The notes beneath the pieces were generated by a model. That model did not search any database. It saw nothing but the letters and a program-made list of their open reading frames with translations, and had not been told where the DNA came from. Made by a program: the position numbers and the translations under genes. DNA of 64,000 nt from Chroogloeocystis siderophila 5.2 s.c.1 (GTDB lineage Bacteria; Cyanobacteriota; Cyanobacteriia; Cyanobacteriales; Chroococcidiopsidaceae): the NCBI RefSeq assembly GCF_001904655.1, contig NZ_MRCC01000001.1:310001-374000 (forward strand), in the 5' to 3' direction. Positions 17,867 through 28,525 of the stretch are shown here, one piece after another. Position 1 is the stretch's first letter; the number at the start of each line of letters is the position of its first letter.

Positions 17867-19252
17867 CTATCGCGCACTTATTGGTAAACCCAACCAATCA
17901 CTAAGTTCAACAGCTAGCCAGTCTAACTCAATTTCCGAGAGTAAACCACCCCCTCCAATTTTAAACTTTCTAGTTCCAGCCCAAATATTAATTTGTGGTT
18001 TTACTTCTACCCGCCCTCCGTCAGAATCTGTCCTGTAAGAAGTCTGAGTTCTTTCTAACTTAATCACGCGCTGCCGCAAAGCAGGACGGGGATGATGGTA
18101 TGTCAACCCAAAAAGTTGATACTTTAAAGCAATCTTCTCTTGATCTATACGCAGCCAAATCTGTCCAAAAAAGGCAAACAGAATCTTAATAATCAACCAA
18201 ATACCTACTGCTAAATGCCCTAGGGCAAAAAAAGCTGCAAACCATCCTCCAGAACTCCAGCTGCTAAGTGCCATAGCATACCAGTTTACTAAAAAACTAA
18301 TCCAAAGAATGGCAAAGAAAATGATAGTCAAAAGTTCCAGACTAAATCCTTTTGGTGGAATATAAATTTCTAAAATATCGTGCTTTTTGCTTAAAACAAC
18401 CTTAGAATCTGGAGGTTTTACCGCAGCTAGAAATTGCGTCTTTCTTAGCGTTTCACATTGAAGAGCTTGTAAGGCATGATGCGCTGATTCTAAGCGCTGT
18501 TCAAGGGTTGGTTCAGTCATCCATTGTAACCAATCTATGAAGGAGGGTGAGAGGCTAGCGTATTTTTCAAAGCAAATTCGTAAATTTTTTTGGGGTAAAT
18601 CGGTAGGATGTTGTCCTGTAGCCAAATAAATTAATGTTGCTCCTAAACTATAAAGATCGGATGCGGGTACGGCTCGATCTCCAAACTGTTCAGGTGGCAT
18701 ATAGCCATAAGTACCGACAATAGTTTTAGTTCCGCCTTCATTTGCCGCAGCTTGCACAGAACCAAAGTCTACGAGATAAACTTGACTGACATGATTGCCA
18801 GAACGATTGGCTAGCAAAACATTACTTGGCTTGATATCGCGATGAATGATCGGAGGATAGCAGTTATGCAAATAAATAAGAATTTCTAGAACAGCTTTAG
18901 CAATCTGCTTCAACTCGGTTTCACTAAATCTTCGCCCTCTTTTAGTATGTTCTATTAACGAAGGAGCATCAATATAGCTTTGTACTAAGGCGAAGCCTTT
19001 TCCCAAAGTGGTCTCAATATCAAAATAGTCAACGTAGCGCGGGATAGCTGGATGTGAAAGTTCCTTCAAAACCTTAGCTTCACGCTCAAATAGCTTCAGT
19101 GTTTCCCACTTTAGGTTACTATTAAAAATTAATAGCTTAATAACAACTAATTCACGAGTTTGTTGATCGACGGCAAGCAAAGTTTTTTGATCGAGATGTT
19201 CTCCTAGCTGTTTTTGAATTTTATAACGATTTTGTAATATACGCTCTATCAT
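17867..19252 (-). CDS. eukaryotic-type serine/threonine protein kinase
   Basis: 461 residues from the chosen Met (MIERILQNRYKIQKQLGEH), preceded by GAGGT eight bases upstream; an in-frame Met 43 codons earlier has no support. Kinase motifs: VVIKLL (VAIK Lys), IIHRDIKPSNVLLA (HRD loop), YLVDFGSVQ (DFG), GTYGYMPPEQFGDRAVPASDLYSLG (APE-like). The glycine-rich loop is weak. After the kinase domain (about 1-270) two membrane helices (about 305-330 and 342-368) and a C-terminal domain ending ELSDWLGLPISAR follow. Cyanobacterial SpkB/SpkC-type relatives act in signalling. A perfect palindrome lies about 137 bases upstream. Confidence 0.88.
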   Translation of the reverse strand: MIERILQNRYKIQKQLGEHLDQKTLLAVDQQTRELVVIKLLIFNSNLKWETLKLFEREAKVLKELSHPAIPRYVDYFDIETTLGKGFALVQSYIDAPSLIEHTKRGRRFSETELKQIAKAVLEILIYLHNCYPPIIHRDIKPSNVLLANRSGNHVSQVYLVDFGSVQAAANEGGTKTIVGTYGYMPPEQFGDRAVPASDLYSLGATLIYLATGQHPTDLPQKNLRICFEKYASLSPSFIDWLQWMTEPTLEQRLESAHHALQALQCETLRKTQFLAAVKPPDSKVVLSKKHDILEIYIPPKGFSLELLTIIFFAILWISFLVNWYAMALSSWSSGGWFAAFFALGHLAVGIWLIIKILFAFFGQIWLRIDQEKIALKYQLFGLTYHHPRPALRQRVIKLERTQTSYRTDSDGGRVEVKPQINIWAGTRKFKIGGGGLLSEIELDWLAVELSDWLGLPISAR

Positions 19253-19388
19253 AGGGAATACCTCAAATAAGTAACCCTGTATCTCTATGTCTTTACTAAT
19301 GACACTAAGTGTATAAGTAAATCGGTAAGAAGCAATGAGATTGAAAAGCTGATAAATGGTTATCAGAAAAATATTGTGCAATAATTAC

Positions 19389-19412
19389 CTAATCACTGTT
19401 AACAGTGATTAG
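19389..19412. promoter_or_regulatory. 24-bp perfect palindrome
   Basis: Arms CTAATCACTGTT and AACAGTGATTAG meet with no spacer. It lies about 137 bases upstream of the kinase start. It may be a regulator-binding site or a hairpin; no T-run follows on either strand, which argues against an intrinsic terminator. Confidence 0.55.
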
Positions 19413-19995
19413 AGGCTAAAAAATAAATTTTAATTACTGCTACCTAGGTTTTTGATAATAAAGCTATTTTTATGCTTCCTTATGTCTAACTATCTGTTAG
19501 TTGATTTTTTCATATCACACTCGCGTCACTTTCATTAATTCAACTATAATACGGGTTTGTCAGAATGTCTTTTTTTCGCTTAAGAAAGTAATAAGTACAT
19601 AGCCTTTACACAAAGTTGCGGTGAATTCTTAACTCATTATTAATCCATTTACACAAAGAAAATATAGTATTTATAAAAATAAAAAGTAGCAGCATTTACT
19701 ATAATCGTGCTGCTATGAGTAACTACAACAAGAATGGACTAATCTTATAGAAAATTACTAAGGAATCTCAATTTATGTAATTTTAGATGTGTGATATATA
19801 AGCTGCTTAACCAAATAAAATATATTTTAATCACTTGGAAACTAAAGCTCTAGTGTATTTGGCAAGCAACTTTAAGGACTACACTCTTATTGACTTGATT
19901 CATTTATTGGTATTTGAGCGTGGTAACAAGATGTATTCTTTACTAATAACTGCACAAACAATACAGAAATAAAGTGATCGCAGTTTGCAATCAAG
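19413..19995. other. intergenic, no gene seen
   Basis: About 580 AT-rich bases between the kinase and the M48 protease gene, both on the minus strand. TTTACACAAAG occurs twice, near 19605 and 19648. No reading frame or RNA gene can be supported, although the length leaves room for a small RNA. Confidence 0.45.
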
Positions 19996-21990
19996 TTAAG
20001 CAAGCATTGGTAGTATCACTACACCTAAAATAATTGCGCCGCCCCCTGTAACGTATAACCAAAAGCGGTGATAGCTGTTAACAACTGTACCTGCATCAGT
20101 ACGTAGCTGAGCTAAATCTAACCACGGCATAACGCCACGGCGAAACCAACCAACAGTACTCACCGGAGAACCAATTAAGTTTTTGACGCGGTTCATTCCA
20201 AAAAACAAGTTTCCAAACGCACCAAAGCGCGAAGCATAGCGTAGATAGATCATCCCTGTACAGTCTTGTAGCTTCAAATCAGAGCCAAACTGATACCCAG
20301 CATCACCACGCCCGATTAATTCACCTTTGAGTTGGATTGGCTTACCACGTAAGGGACTTGCATAGGGATTAGACATTAGTTCCAGAACATCAGAACTCGC
20401 AGCAAATTGAAAATTGGGAAACATTACCGCAGTTTTGATAAAAGTTCCTATGCCAAAACCAATTAAAACTGTTGCAATGATAACTGTTCCACTCGCAATT
20501 TCGGCAGAAAATAGTAGTAAACCAACAACAAAACCAATAAGAATTCCGATCGCTTCTGCACTATAGAGCAATATGTCTAACGCAAAGTTACCGTAGAGCT
20601 TTTTCTTATCAAGACTTTTACCCTCAGCAATAACGCGACTGAAATCAAACTCCGTTTCTAATCCTAGTTGTTCGGCATAAGTACTTAAAGCGCGGACGCG
20701 TTTTCCAGTCAAGGGGTGGGTGGAATTCAATTCCATAAACCAGCCCCAAGGGTTAAACATATCCCACAAGAAAACACGCCCTAATTGTTGTGGTTGCGCA
20801 ATTCGATACGCGGTTCCGGTTGCTGTCGCAGCTTTGGCGTCGTAGATACCTAAAGCACGAGTACCTTCAATTAAGCGACTTGGTTCAGTAGCGTGTTTAC
20901 TTTCTTCTAAAATACCGTAGGCGATCTTGACTAAAGCGCGAGATAGTGCATTAGGATTCCCTGTGCTTTCAGCCGCGAAATGATCCGCATAGTATTCGCG
21001 CGTGCGTGAGAGGTAAAGAAGTAGATAAGTGCCGACTAGATAAAACACATAGGCGACTGCTGCGGCTGTACCTGCGGCATTTTTTATTTTTTCACCGCCG
21101 CTTCTTCCTAATTTACGAGCAAAGGTGTAAATTAAGTAAGTGATTTGGACTGGAGTTGACGCCAGCGTCATCACAGCAAAGTCCCAGTGGACGATGTGAC
21201 CGAGTTCATGCGCGTAGACTGTGGCAATTTCTTCATCTTCTAAGTAGGTGAAAAGTCCTTGGCTGACGACCAAACGCGCTGTATTCGGTAGCGAGCCGTA
21301 GGTGAAGGCGGTAGGATTTTGATCGTCGATAATTCCCAATCGGGGCTGCTGTAGCTTTTGTTGTCCACAGATGCGTTGAATAATTCTTGCTGTTTCTGGG
21401 CTATGGCGCTGTATTTCTGCAAGAGATACCCAGCGGGTACGATACAGCCAATTCTGCATCAAGTCCATGAGCAATGGTGAGAGGAAAAAGGCTGCGGTGT
21501 TGAATAGAAGTGTGCCGGCGATCGCAACCATCAATCCGCTGGTAGGATTATCGCTACTGAGGATGAATGTCAGTGCTAAAAACAAGACGAATACCATTCC
21601 CAAAAGCAAAGTTATCGTTACGCCGGATGCTAGCGCCAGATTACTTGCAACTCCTGCCATAGCAAGTTTAATACCTGCTTGTGCGGCTCGTTTTGGTTTG
21701 GTGTGTGATGTACGAGATTGTGATTGTTTATTTAAAGATTCAAGCGCAAGTTTTGCCCACTTTTGGGCTTCTGGATGAGGGTGAGTCGCAAGTTGTCTCG
21801 CCAGCGCGATCGCACGCGAGCGTTGATTTTTTTGATACGCTTTGATTAACCAAAATTGTACTTGTAGATAGTATTTACTGTTATGGTCGATACTACTGCA
21901 ATAGTTTTCTAGTATTTCTACTGCTTCGTGGTAACGTTGTTGTTGATAGGCTTCTATAGCTGTTTGTAATAATTCAAATTGAAGAGACAT
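19996..21990 (-). CDS. M48 family membrane metallopeptidase with TPR-like N-terminus
   Basis: 664 residues from MSLQFELLQTAIEAYQQQ; AGAGG lies seven bases upstream of this ATG, whereas the Met 16 codons earlier has none. The N-terminal 90 residues look like a helical TPR-type repeat. Membrane segments follow at about 115-150 and 155-180, then the protease domain with YAHELGHIVHWDFA (HExxH, zinc) and EYYADHFAAESTGNPNALSRAL (third ligand Glu and the M48 ADxxA motif). More membrane segments appear at about 470-530 and at the C-terminus. HtpX-like enzymes degrade damaged membrane proteins. The TPR start and long C-terminal extension are typical of cyanobacterial versions. Confidence 0.88.
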   Translation of the reverse strand: MSLQFELLQTAIEAYQQQRYHEAVEILENYCSSIDHNSKYYLQVQFWLIKAYQKNQRSRAIALARQLATHPHPEAQKWAKLALESLNKQSQSRTSHTKPKRAAQAGIKLAMAGVASNLALASGVTITLLLGMVFVLFLALTFILSSDNPTSGLMVAIAGTLLFNTAAFFLSPLLMDLMQNWLYRTRWVSLAEIQRHSPETARIIQRICGQQKLQQPRLGIIDDQNPTAFTYGSLPNTARLVVSQGLFTYLEDEEIATVYAHELGHIVHWDFAVMTLASTPVQITYLIYTFARKLGRSGGEKIKNAAGTAAAVAYVFYLVGTYLLLYLSRTREYYADHFAAESTGNPNALSRALVKIAYGILEESKHATEPSRLIEGTRALGIYDAKAATATGTAYRIAQPQQLGRVFLWDMFNPWGWFMELNSTHPLTGKRVRALSTYAEQLGLETEFDFSRVIAEGKSLDKKKLYGNFALDILLYSAEAIGILIGFVVGLLLFSAEIASGTVIIATVLIGFGIGTFIKTAVMFPNFQFAASSDVLELMSNPYASPLRGKPIQLKGELIGRGDAGYQFGSDLKLQDCTGMIYLRYASRFGAFGNLFFGMNRVKNLIGSPVSTVGWFRRGVMPWLDLAQLRTDAGTVVNSYHRFWLYVTGGGAIILGVVILPMLA

Positions 21991-22197
21991 AAGTTCGCCT
22001 CTGTATGTACTTGTCTTTATATATACCCAGAACTTCAACGTTACTTCTTGTCAATTCGGAGAAGTTTGATGAAGATTGTGTAAATTAAGACATTGAATGA
22101 ACCGCGATTGCCAAGCGTTAGCGTGGAGAGGTGAATCTAAAATTCCAAATGGGAGCGGTGATTGATAGGATCGTAGAGCAGTCATTAGTGTAATGTT

Positions 22198-23502
22198 ATG
22201 ACTACTCAGATTAACCTTTCGTTAACTGCGCTCGCCCGCAAAACTCGTGACTGCGCGCAAACATTAGCAGTTTTATCTACTGAAGCGAAGAATCAGGCGA
22301 TTGAGGCGATCGCGCAAGCGTTAGAAGCTGCTGCGGATGAAATTTTGGCGGCGAATGCGGCGGATTGTGCTGCGGCGGCACAAGATGGAATTCCTAAACC
22401 TTTATATCATCGACTGAAGTTAGACCGCGCAAAGTTGCAAAGTGCGATCGCGGGGGTTCGGGATGTTGGAAGACTCGCCGATCCCGTAGGGGAAGTGCAA
22501 ATTCACCGTCAGCTTGATGATGGTTTGATTCTCAAGCGCGTGACTTGTCCTTTGGGTGTGTTGGGGGTGATTTTTGAAGCTCGTCCTGATGCAGCGATTC
22601 AAATTTCAGCGTTGGCGATAAAATCAGGTAATGGCGTGATTCTTAAAGGTGGGAAAGAAGCAATTCGCTCGTGTGAGGCGATTGTTAAAGCGATTCATCT
22701 TGGATTATCTCAAACCGCGATTAGTCCTGATGCTGTGCAGTTATTGACTACCCGCGAAGCAACTTTAGAATTATTGCAACTCGACCAATTCGTTGATTTG
22801 ATTATTCCTAGAGGTTCTAATTCGTTTGTGCGCTTTGTTCAGGAGAATACGCGCATTCCAGTATTAGGTCATGCGGATGGTATTTGTCATCTTTATGTTG
22901 ACCGTGCAGCAGATTTAAGTCAAGCAGTGGCAATTACTGTAGACTCGAAAACGCAGTATCCAGCGGCGTGTAATGCAATTGAAACGCTGTTAATCCATGA
23001 AGCGATCGCACCCGCATTTTTAACGCTTGTCGCCCCAGCTTTGCAACAGCATAATGTTGAGTTACGCGGCGATGCTAGAACTTGTGAAATTCTAGACAAT
23101 ATTACGCCTGCAACCGAAAGTGATTGGTCAACGGAATACAGCGACTTAATTTTATCAATTAAAGTTGTTGATTCTTTAACGGACGCGATCGCGCATATTA
23201 ATGAGTATGGTTCGGGACATACAGATGCGATCGTTACCGAGAATACCGATGCAGCAGAGACTTTCCTCTCGCAAGTCAACGCGGCTGGTGTCTTTCATAA
23301 TTGTTCTACGCGCTTTGCGGATGGCTTCCGTTACGGTTTTGGTGCTGAAGTTGGAATTAGTACGCAAAAACTTCCACCACGCGGACCTGTGGGGTTAGAA
23401 GGTTTGGTAACTTACAAGTATAAGCTCGTAGGTCATGGTCATATCGTCGCAACTTACAGCGGTGACAATGCCAAATCGTTTGCACACAAAGATTTAGACT
23501 AA
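22198..23502 (+). CDS. proA: gamma-glutamyl phosphate reductase
   Basis: 434 residues, full length for ProA, the NADPH-dependent second step of proline synthesis (gamma-glutamyl phosphate to glutamate semialdehyde). Motifs: [45 protein letters not shown], the catalytic Cys region in [12 protein letters not shown], and the C-terminal [14 protein letters not shown]. No proB lies next to it. Its 3' end overlaps the 3' end of the convergent menF gene by nine bases. Confidence 0.96.
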   Translation: MTTQINLSLTALARKTRDCAQTLAVLSTEAKNQAIEAIAQALEAAADEILAANAADCAAAAQDGIPKPLYHRLKLDRAKLQSAIAGVRDVGRLADPVGEVQIHRQLDDGLILKRVTCPLGVLGVIFEARPDAAIQISALAIKSGNGVILKGGKEAIRSCEAIVKAIHLGLSQTAISPDAVQLLTTREATLELLQLDQFVDLIIPRGSNSFVRFVQENTRIPVLGHADGICHLYVDRAADLSQAVAITVDSKTQYPAACNAIETLLIHEAIAPAFLTLVAPALQQHNVELRGDARTCEILDNITPATESDWSTEYSDLILSIKVVDSLTDAIAHINEYGSGHTDAIVTENTDAAETFLSQVNAAGVFHNCSTRFADGFRYGFGAEVGISTQKLPPRGPVGLEGLVTYKYKLVGHGHIVATYSGDNAKSFAHKDLD

Positions 23503-24897
23503 AGCTTTTAGCAATGCTTGGAGTTTGAGTTGAATCTCTGCCACTTCGCGATCAGGATTAGAACCGGCAACGATACCTGCACCTGCATAAAGTCTAGCGC
23601 GATCGCGATCAATCATTGCTGAACGAATGCCGACGATAAACTCGCTGTTTCCTTGCGCATCTAGCCACCCTATAGGTGCAGCGTATAAACCGCGTTCAAA
23701 AGTTTCATAATCTCGAATTTTCGTGCAAGCCTTATCGCGTGAGACGCCTGCTACCGCTGGAGTAGGATGTAACGCCGCAACGATTTCTAGCGGGTGAACG
23801 TGAGTCGGTAGTTGAGCTTGAATTGGCGTCCACAAGTGCTGAATATTGGAAAGTTGCCGCAGTCGTGGAGGTAAAATTTGTGGTGTAATTCCCAATTGAT
23901 ACAAGCACTGGGTAATAAAATCACTAACGACGCGATGTTCGTGTTGTTCTTTTTCGCTCGTGAGCAAACTATTGGCTAGCATAGTATCCTCTGCTAGAGT
24001 TTTACCGCGTGGTGCCGATCCTGCTAGGGCATCGGTGCTTAACTGTTGGTTATGGATACTGATTAAACGTTCTGGGCTGGCACCAATAAAGTTTTGTCCT
24101 TTCCCGTTACTGATGGCAAAAATGTAGCATCCTGGATGAATGTTGCGTAAATTGTCAAGCGATCGCAATAAGTCTATAGGTTCTTCATAAGTTACATCTA
24201 GAGGATGCGCTAAGACGATTTTCTGAAAATAATTGGATTCGATTAACTCTAGGCAAGATGTGATCGTCTTTTTAAAATTCTTAATATTTTTTTCTTCATT
24301 GCAGATGATTGAGTTAGTGTTATTGATTGCAGTTGATGTGTATTTTAAGAAATTTATCGTTCTCACTATTTGACACAAATCTTGGTATAATCTATCTAAG
24401 TTTGTCTTAGCATCTATCAAAAAATTAGCAACTAATATGCAGTGATCGCCGTTGCAAGAAATTTGCCAGCGAGGTAGAAAAACTGTAACTGCTGAAAATG
24501 GATAATTGCTTTGTGTTATCTCATCAAAAAAGCTGAAGCTACAGAAAAAGTGTGGACTTATAGCATCTTTGCTTGTGCCAATGGTGATAGTCTGCGCGAG
24601 ACACGAATTGATAAATTGTTGGGCTTGGGCGAAGCGATTTGCGCCGCAAGTTTGTAACTTTGTAACTACGTCAATTGCTGCGATCGCTTGATTTTTGCTT
24701 TTGTTCTCAAAGTAAAAACTCTGTTGATTTGGTTTGGCTATTTGCTGAAGTACGATTAATGGATCGACGCTATCAATTTCGAGCGAAACACTCACAATCT
24801 GCGATTCATTTGCTACATTTTGTTGGCAATAGGAAAGAAATTGGTATAGCTCATTATGGTAAACAAAAGTATGCGGGTGACACGGTAAAACTGGCAT
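23494..24897 (-). CDS. menF: isochorismate synthase
   Basis: 467 residues. The C-terminal chorismate-binding domain is clear: [59 protein letters not shown] and [25 protein letters not shown], which contain the Mg- and substrate-binding residues. The N-terminal 190 residues are poorly conserved, as usual. The enzyme converts chorismate to isochorismate, the entry to menaquinone/phylloquinone, and in some organisms salicylate. It is divergent from menA, which supports the phylloquinone assignment. No salicylate genes are seen here. Confidence 0.92.
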   Translation of the reverse strand: MPVLPCHPHTFVYHNELYQFLSYCQQNVANESQIVSVSLEIDSVDPLIVLQQIAKPNQQSFYFENKSKNQAIAAIDVVTKLQTCGANRFAQAQQFINSCLAQTITIGTSKDAISPHFFCSFSFFDEITQSNYPFSAVTVFLPRWQISCNGDHCILVANFLIDAKTNLDRLYQDLCQIVRTINFLKYTSTAINNTNSIICNEEKNIKNFKKTITSCLELIESNYFQKIVLAHPLDVTYEEPIDLLRSLDNLRNIHPGCYIFAISNGKGQNFIGASPERLISIHNQQLSTDALAGSAPRGKTLAEDTMLANSLLTSEKEQHEHRVVSDFITQCLYQLGITPQILPPRLRQLSNIQHLWTPIQAQLPTHVHPLEIVAALHPTPAVAGVSRDKACTKIRDYETFERGLYAAPIGWLDAQGNSEFIVGIRSAMIDRDRARLYAGAGIVAGSNPDREVAEIQLKLQALLKALV

Positions 24898-25236
24898 GGA
24901 TGGCGAAAAAGTAAATTTTTTTAAAGTTTTCTTCCTAAGTTGTGATTAACCGTGGTGTATTGCTAGTAACATAACTCATGCTGTGATTAACCACTTTGTT
25001 GTCTAACCTAAAAACTAGACAGGCGAAGGAGGGCTTTTACCGTGTACTGCTTCTCTAGCAAGGTTTATCATCGCTTCCACAGTTTGATATCTCATTTTAT
25101 GTTACAGAATAATCGACAATGTTTAAAGAGAATTTTATAATTTTCTATTAACAAGGTGAGACTTTTATCTATTACAAAGAAAGTTTACTAACATAACAGC
25201 TTTTGTGCGATTTAGCAGTTTAATCAAACTAACATA
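24898..25236. promoter_or_regulatory. divergent menF/menA promoter region with direct repeat
   Basis: 339 bases without a gene between divergent menF and menA. TGTGATTAACC occurs twice in direct orientation, at 24941-24951 and 24982-24992. The 41-base spacing is close to four helical turns, as expected for a regulator bound on one DNA face. The rest is AT-rich. Confidence 0.45.
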
Positions 25237-26142
25237 ATGACTACAAAACTGATAGAATATCCAAATACCAAGTTATGGATGGCAGCAATTAAGCCACCAA
25301 TGTACAGCGTGGCAATTATGCCAATATGGGTAGGAAGTGCGGTCGCATTTGCTGAAACTAAATATTTTCACTCAGCAGTATTCTCAACTTTTATCGCTGC
25401 GGCAATATTCATTCTTGCTTGGGAAAATTTGAGTAATGATGTGTTTGATTCAGAAACTGGAATCGATAAAAATAAAGCTCATTCTCTCGTTAATTTAACA
25501 GGTAATAAATCGTTTATATTTTGGCTAGGGAACTTATTTCTAGCGTTAGGATTACTCGGAATATTAGCAATTGCTTGGTGGCAACAAGATTTAACGGTCG
25601 TTGGTATAATTTTACTGTGCTGTGTGTTGGGTTATATGTACCAAGGACCTCCTTTTCGCCTAGGGTATCAAGGTTTAGGTGAGATTATTTGTTTTGTTTG
25701 TTTTGGTCCATTGGCAGTCGCAGCAGCATATTATAGCCAAACGCAATCATGGTCACTTATGAGTTTAGCGGCTAGTGTCATTGTGGGCATTGTCACGAGT
25801 TTGATTTTATTTTGTTCGCATTTTCATCAAGTTAAAGACGATTTAGCCGCAGGAAAGCGATCGCCAGTTGTGCGTATGGGAACGCAGCACTCTGCAAAAC
25901 TTTTGCCTTGGGTTGGTGGTAGTATTTATGTCATAGTCGGTTTATTCGTCATTCTCGGCATATTTCCCGTTTGGACGTTACTCAGCTTGCTCAGCTTACC
26001 GTTTGCATTCAAGCTATTTCGTCACGTTTGGCAATATCACAATCAACCCGAAAAAGTGAGCAATTGCAAATTCTTAGCCGTAGAAATGCATTTTTGGAGC
26101 GGTTTGCTACTTGGTTTAGGGTTTATGCTAGCAGCAAGTTAA
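25237..26142 (+). CDS. menA: 2-carboxy-1,4-naphthoquinone phytyltransferase (MenA)
   Basis: 301 residues, a UbiA-superfamily prenyltransferase with about eight membrane helices. The first Asp-rich motif is NLSNDVFDSETGIDKNKAHS (about 66-85) and the second lies around HFHQVKDDLAAGKRSPVVRMG (about 201-221). In cyanobacteria this enzyme attaches a phytyl chain to 1,4-dihydroxy-2-naphthoate, making the precursor of phylloquinone, the A1 electron carrier of photosystem I. menC follows after about 90 bases on the same strand. Confidence 0.94.
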   Translation: MTTKLIEYPNTKLWMAAIKPPMYSVAIMPIWVGSAVAFAETKYFHSAVFSTFIAAAIFILAWENLSNDVFDSETGIDKNKAHSLVNLTGNKSFIFWLGNLFLALGLLGILAIAWWQQDLTVVGIILLCCVLGYMYQGPPFRLGYQGLGEIICFVCFGPLAVAAAYYSQTQSWSLMSLAASVIVGIVTSLILFCSHFHQVKDDLAAGKRSPVVRMGTQHSAKLLPWVGGSIYVIVGLFVILGIFPVWTLLSLLSLPFAFKLFRHVWQYHNQPEKVSNCKFLAVEMHFWSGLLLGLGFMLAAS

Positions 26143-26235
26143 GTAATGGTTGGTCATTGGTAATTGGGTCAACTTATTAACTATTCCCCATTTCCCATTA
26201 CTTAGCCTTAAAAAGTATGATTTCTAACATTTGAT

Positions 26236-27204
26236 GTGGAAATAGCAACCTACCAGCTTGAGTTTCGTCGCTACCAACGACAATTTCAATCACCACTTCA
26301 CACAAGTCACGGTATCTGGAAAGTGCGTGAGGGAATTATTCTGCGTTTTACAGATGCGACGGGTAAGGTAGACTATGGTGAAATTGCCCCTATAAGTTGG
26401 TTTGGTTCGGAAACAATCGAACAAGCTTGGGCTTTTTGCTGTCAGCTACCGCCAAAAGTAACTCAGGAGATGATTGATTCGATTCCCGATACTTTACCCG
26501 CGTGTCAATTCGGGTTTGAGTCAGTGTTGGAAGAGGTGGGAGATGGAAAACCTAGTCTAACTTATAGTGGGTTGTTACCTGCTGGAGAAGCAGCTTTAGG
26601 CGCTTGGGAGAAATTGTGGGAAAAAGGTTATCGTACCTTTAAATGGAAAATTGGCGTTGGTGCGATCGCAGAGGAATTAAAAATCTTTGCAAAACTGATG
26701 CAATTACCCGTGTCGGCGAAACTACGCTTAGATGCAAATGGAGGATTAAGTTACGATCAGGCGCAGTTGTGGTTGCAGACGTGCGATCGCTTTGCAGAAA
26801 ATCCCGCAGGAACGGTAGAAGTTGAGTATCTCGAACAACCATTAGCAGTAGAAGAATTTGCAGCGATGTTAGAGTTGAGTCGCTGTTATAGCTGCGCGAT
26901 CGCCTTAGATGAGTCTGTCGCGACATTGAAGCAATTACAAGAATGCTACCACAAAGGTTGGCGGGGGATTTTCATTATCAAGCCTGCGATCGCGGGGTTT
27001 CCTTCACGTCTGCGTCAGTTTTGTCGTGAATATCAAATTGACGCGGTTTTTTCCTCTGTGTTTGAAACAGAAATTGGTAAGTCAGCAGCTTTGAAACTTG
27101 CAAGGGAATTATCTTCGCCAAATCGGACGGTAGGGTTTGGAGTCGATCATTTGTTGGCACCAGAAGATAGCCAATGGCTAGAAAGGTTATGGAGTACTCA
27201 CTAG
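26236..27204 (+). CDS. menC: o-succinylbenzoate synthase
   Basis: 322 residues of the enolase superfamily (muconate-lactonising type barrel). The start is taken at a GTG. Visible active-site parts are FKWKIGVG (Lys of the KxK type), LRLDANGGLSYDQA (metal ligand Asp), VEYLEQPL (Glu), IALDESVAT (Asp) and FIIKPAIAG (Lys). The enzyme dehydrates SHCHC to o-succinylbenzoate. Its end overlaps the beginning of menE, which implies translational coupling. Confidence 0.93.
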   Translation: MEIATYQLEFRRYQRQFQSPLHTSHGIWKVREGIILRFTDATGKVDYGEIAPISWFGSETIEQAWAFCCQLPPKVTQEMIDSIPDTLPACQFGFESVLEEVGDGKPSLTYSGLLPAGEAALGAWEKLWEKGYRTFKWKIGVGAIAEELKIFAKLMQLPVSAKLRLDANGGLSYDQAQLWLQTCDRFAENPAGTVEVEYLEQPLAVEEFAAMLELSRCYSCAIALDESVATLKQLQECYHKGWRGIFIIKPAIAGFPSRLRQFCREYQIDAVFSSVFETEIGKSAALKLARELSSPNRTVGFGVDHLLAPEDSQWLERLWSTH

Positions 27205-28511
27205 CAGATTTTAAGAACTACACCAAAAATCATTTGCTTTGTGAAAACAGCGATCGCCTACCGCAATTAATTGAGGAGATCTCTTCACAAATTCAATTTC
27301 TTCAACAAAATTCTAAAGTTCTTCTTGCTGAACGCGAACCTGTAAGATTTTTAGCGAGTTTTATCGCTGCTTATACTGCGGGCTATCCTATTTTTCTATG
27401 TAATCCTGATTGGGGAAACTATGAGTGGCAACAAGTCTTTGATTTAGTTCAACCCGACATTATCTTAGCAAGTCATTTAGAAATGCCTGCCACAGTTACC
27501 ACCAATACCAATGACCCATTACCCATTCCCAACTCGATCATGATTCCTACTGGTGGTTCGTCAGGCAAAATCAAATTTGCGATCCACAATTGGGAAACAC
27601 TTGCAGCATCAGTAACAGGTTTTAGAAAATATTTTCAACTTGAGCAAGTTCATTCGTACTGCATACTGCCACTGTATCACGTCAGCGGCTTCATGCAGTT
27701 TATGCGTTCTTTTATCAGTGGGGGCGATCTCGTTATTCAAAACTTCCAGCAAATGGAACAAGCAATTTATCCGAACCTACAACGTTTTTTTATTTCCTTA
27801 GTACCCACACAACTACAACGAATTTTGCAATCGTCACTTAGTGATCGCTTAGCAGAATTTCAAACGGTATTATTAGGTGGTGCGCCAGCTTGGAGTGAAT
27901 TGTTAACACAAGCCCGAACCCAAAACATCCGTTTAGCACTAACTTACGGAATGACAGAAACCGCTGCGCAGATTGCAACGCTTAAACCTGAGGAATTTCT
28001 GCAAGGGAAAACCAACTGTGGGAAAGTTTTACCTCACGCGCAAGTGACCATTTGCAATCAACAGGGTAACATTAAAATTCAAGCCGAATCTTTAGCGCTA
28101 GGCTACTATCCGCATATCTTTACCCAACCAGAACTTACCCTAGACGATCTAGGTTATTTCGATAATCAAGGATATTTAAACATCATTGGGCGTAGTAGCG
28201 ACAAAATCATTACAGGTGGCGAAAACGTTTATCCCGTCGAAGTTGAAACAGCAATCCGCGATACCCAAATGGTAACGGATATATGCGTCATTGGCATTCC
28301 CGATCCTCATTGGGGACAAGCTGTAACAGCGATTTACGTTCCCAAATCAAATACATCCGCAACAACCTTACAAACAACCCTCAAAGCCAAACTCAGCAAA
28401 TTCAAAATTCCCAAACATTGGATTTCCCTCACCACCTTACCCCGCAACTCCCAAGGTAAAATCAATCGTCAATCTTTACAACAACTCGCCTTAACCTTAC
28501 TCCAAAAATAG
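27174..28511 (+). CDS. menE: o-succinylbenzoate-CoA ligase
   Basis: 445 residues, an ANL-superfamily adenylate-forming enzyme. IMIPTGGSSGKIKFAIHN is the P-loop-like AMP-binding motif, ALTYGMTETAAQ is motif A5, YFDNQGYLNIIGRSSDKIITGGENVYPVEVE contains the hinge, and RNSQGKINRQSL carries the C-terminal catalytic Lys. It activates o-succinylbenzoate with ATP and CoA. The gene overlaps menC; a second Met five codons in (27189) is an equally possible start. Confidence 0.92.
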   Translation: MARKVMEYSLADFKNYTKNHLLCENSDRLPQLIEEISSQIQFLQQNSKVLLAEREPVRFLASFIAAYTAGYPIFLCNPDWGNYEWQQVFDLVQPDIILASHLEMPATVTTNTNDPLPIPNSIMIPTGGSSGKIKFAIHNWETLAASVTGFRKYFQLEQVHSYCILPLYHVSGFMQFMRSFISGGDLVIQNFQQMEQAIYPNLQRFFISLVPTQLQRILQSSLSDRLAEFQTVLLGGAPAWSELLTQARTQNIRLALTYGMTETAAQIATLKPEEFLQGKTNCGKVLPHAQVTICNQQGNIKIQAESLALGYYPHIFTQPELTLDDLGYFDNQGYLNIIGRSSDKIITGGENVYPVEVETAIRDTQMVTDICVIGIPDPHWGQAVTAIYVPKSNTSATTLQTTLKAKLSKFKIPKHWISLTTLPRNSQGKINRQSLQQLALTLLQK

Positions 28512-28525
28512 ATATATCTTCCCTG

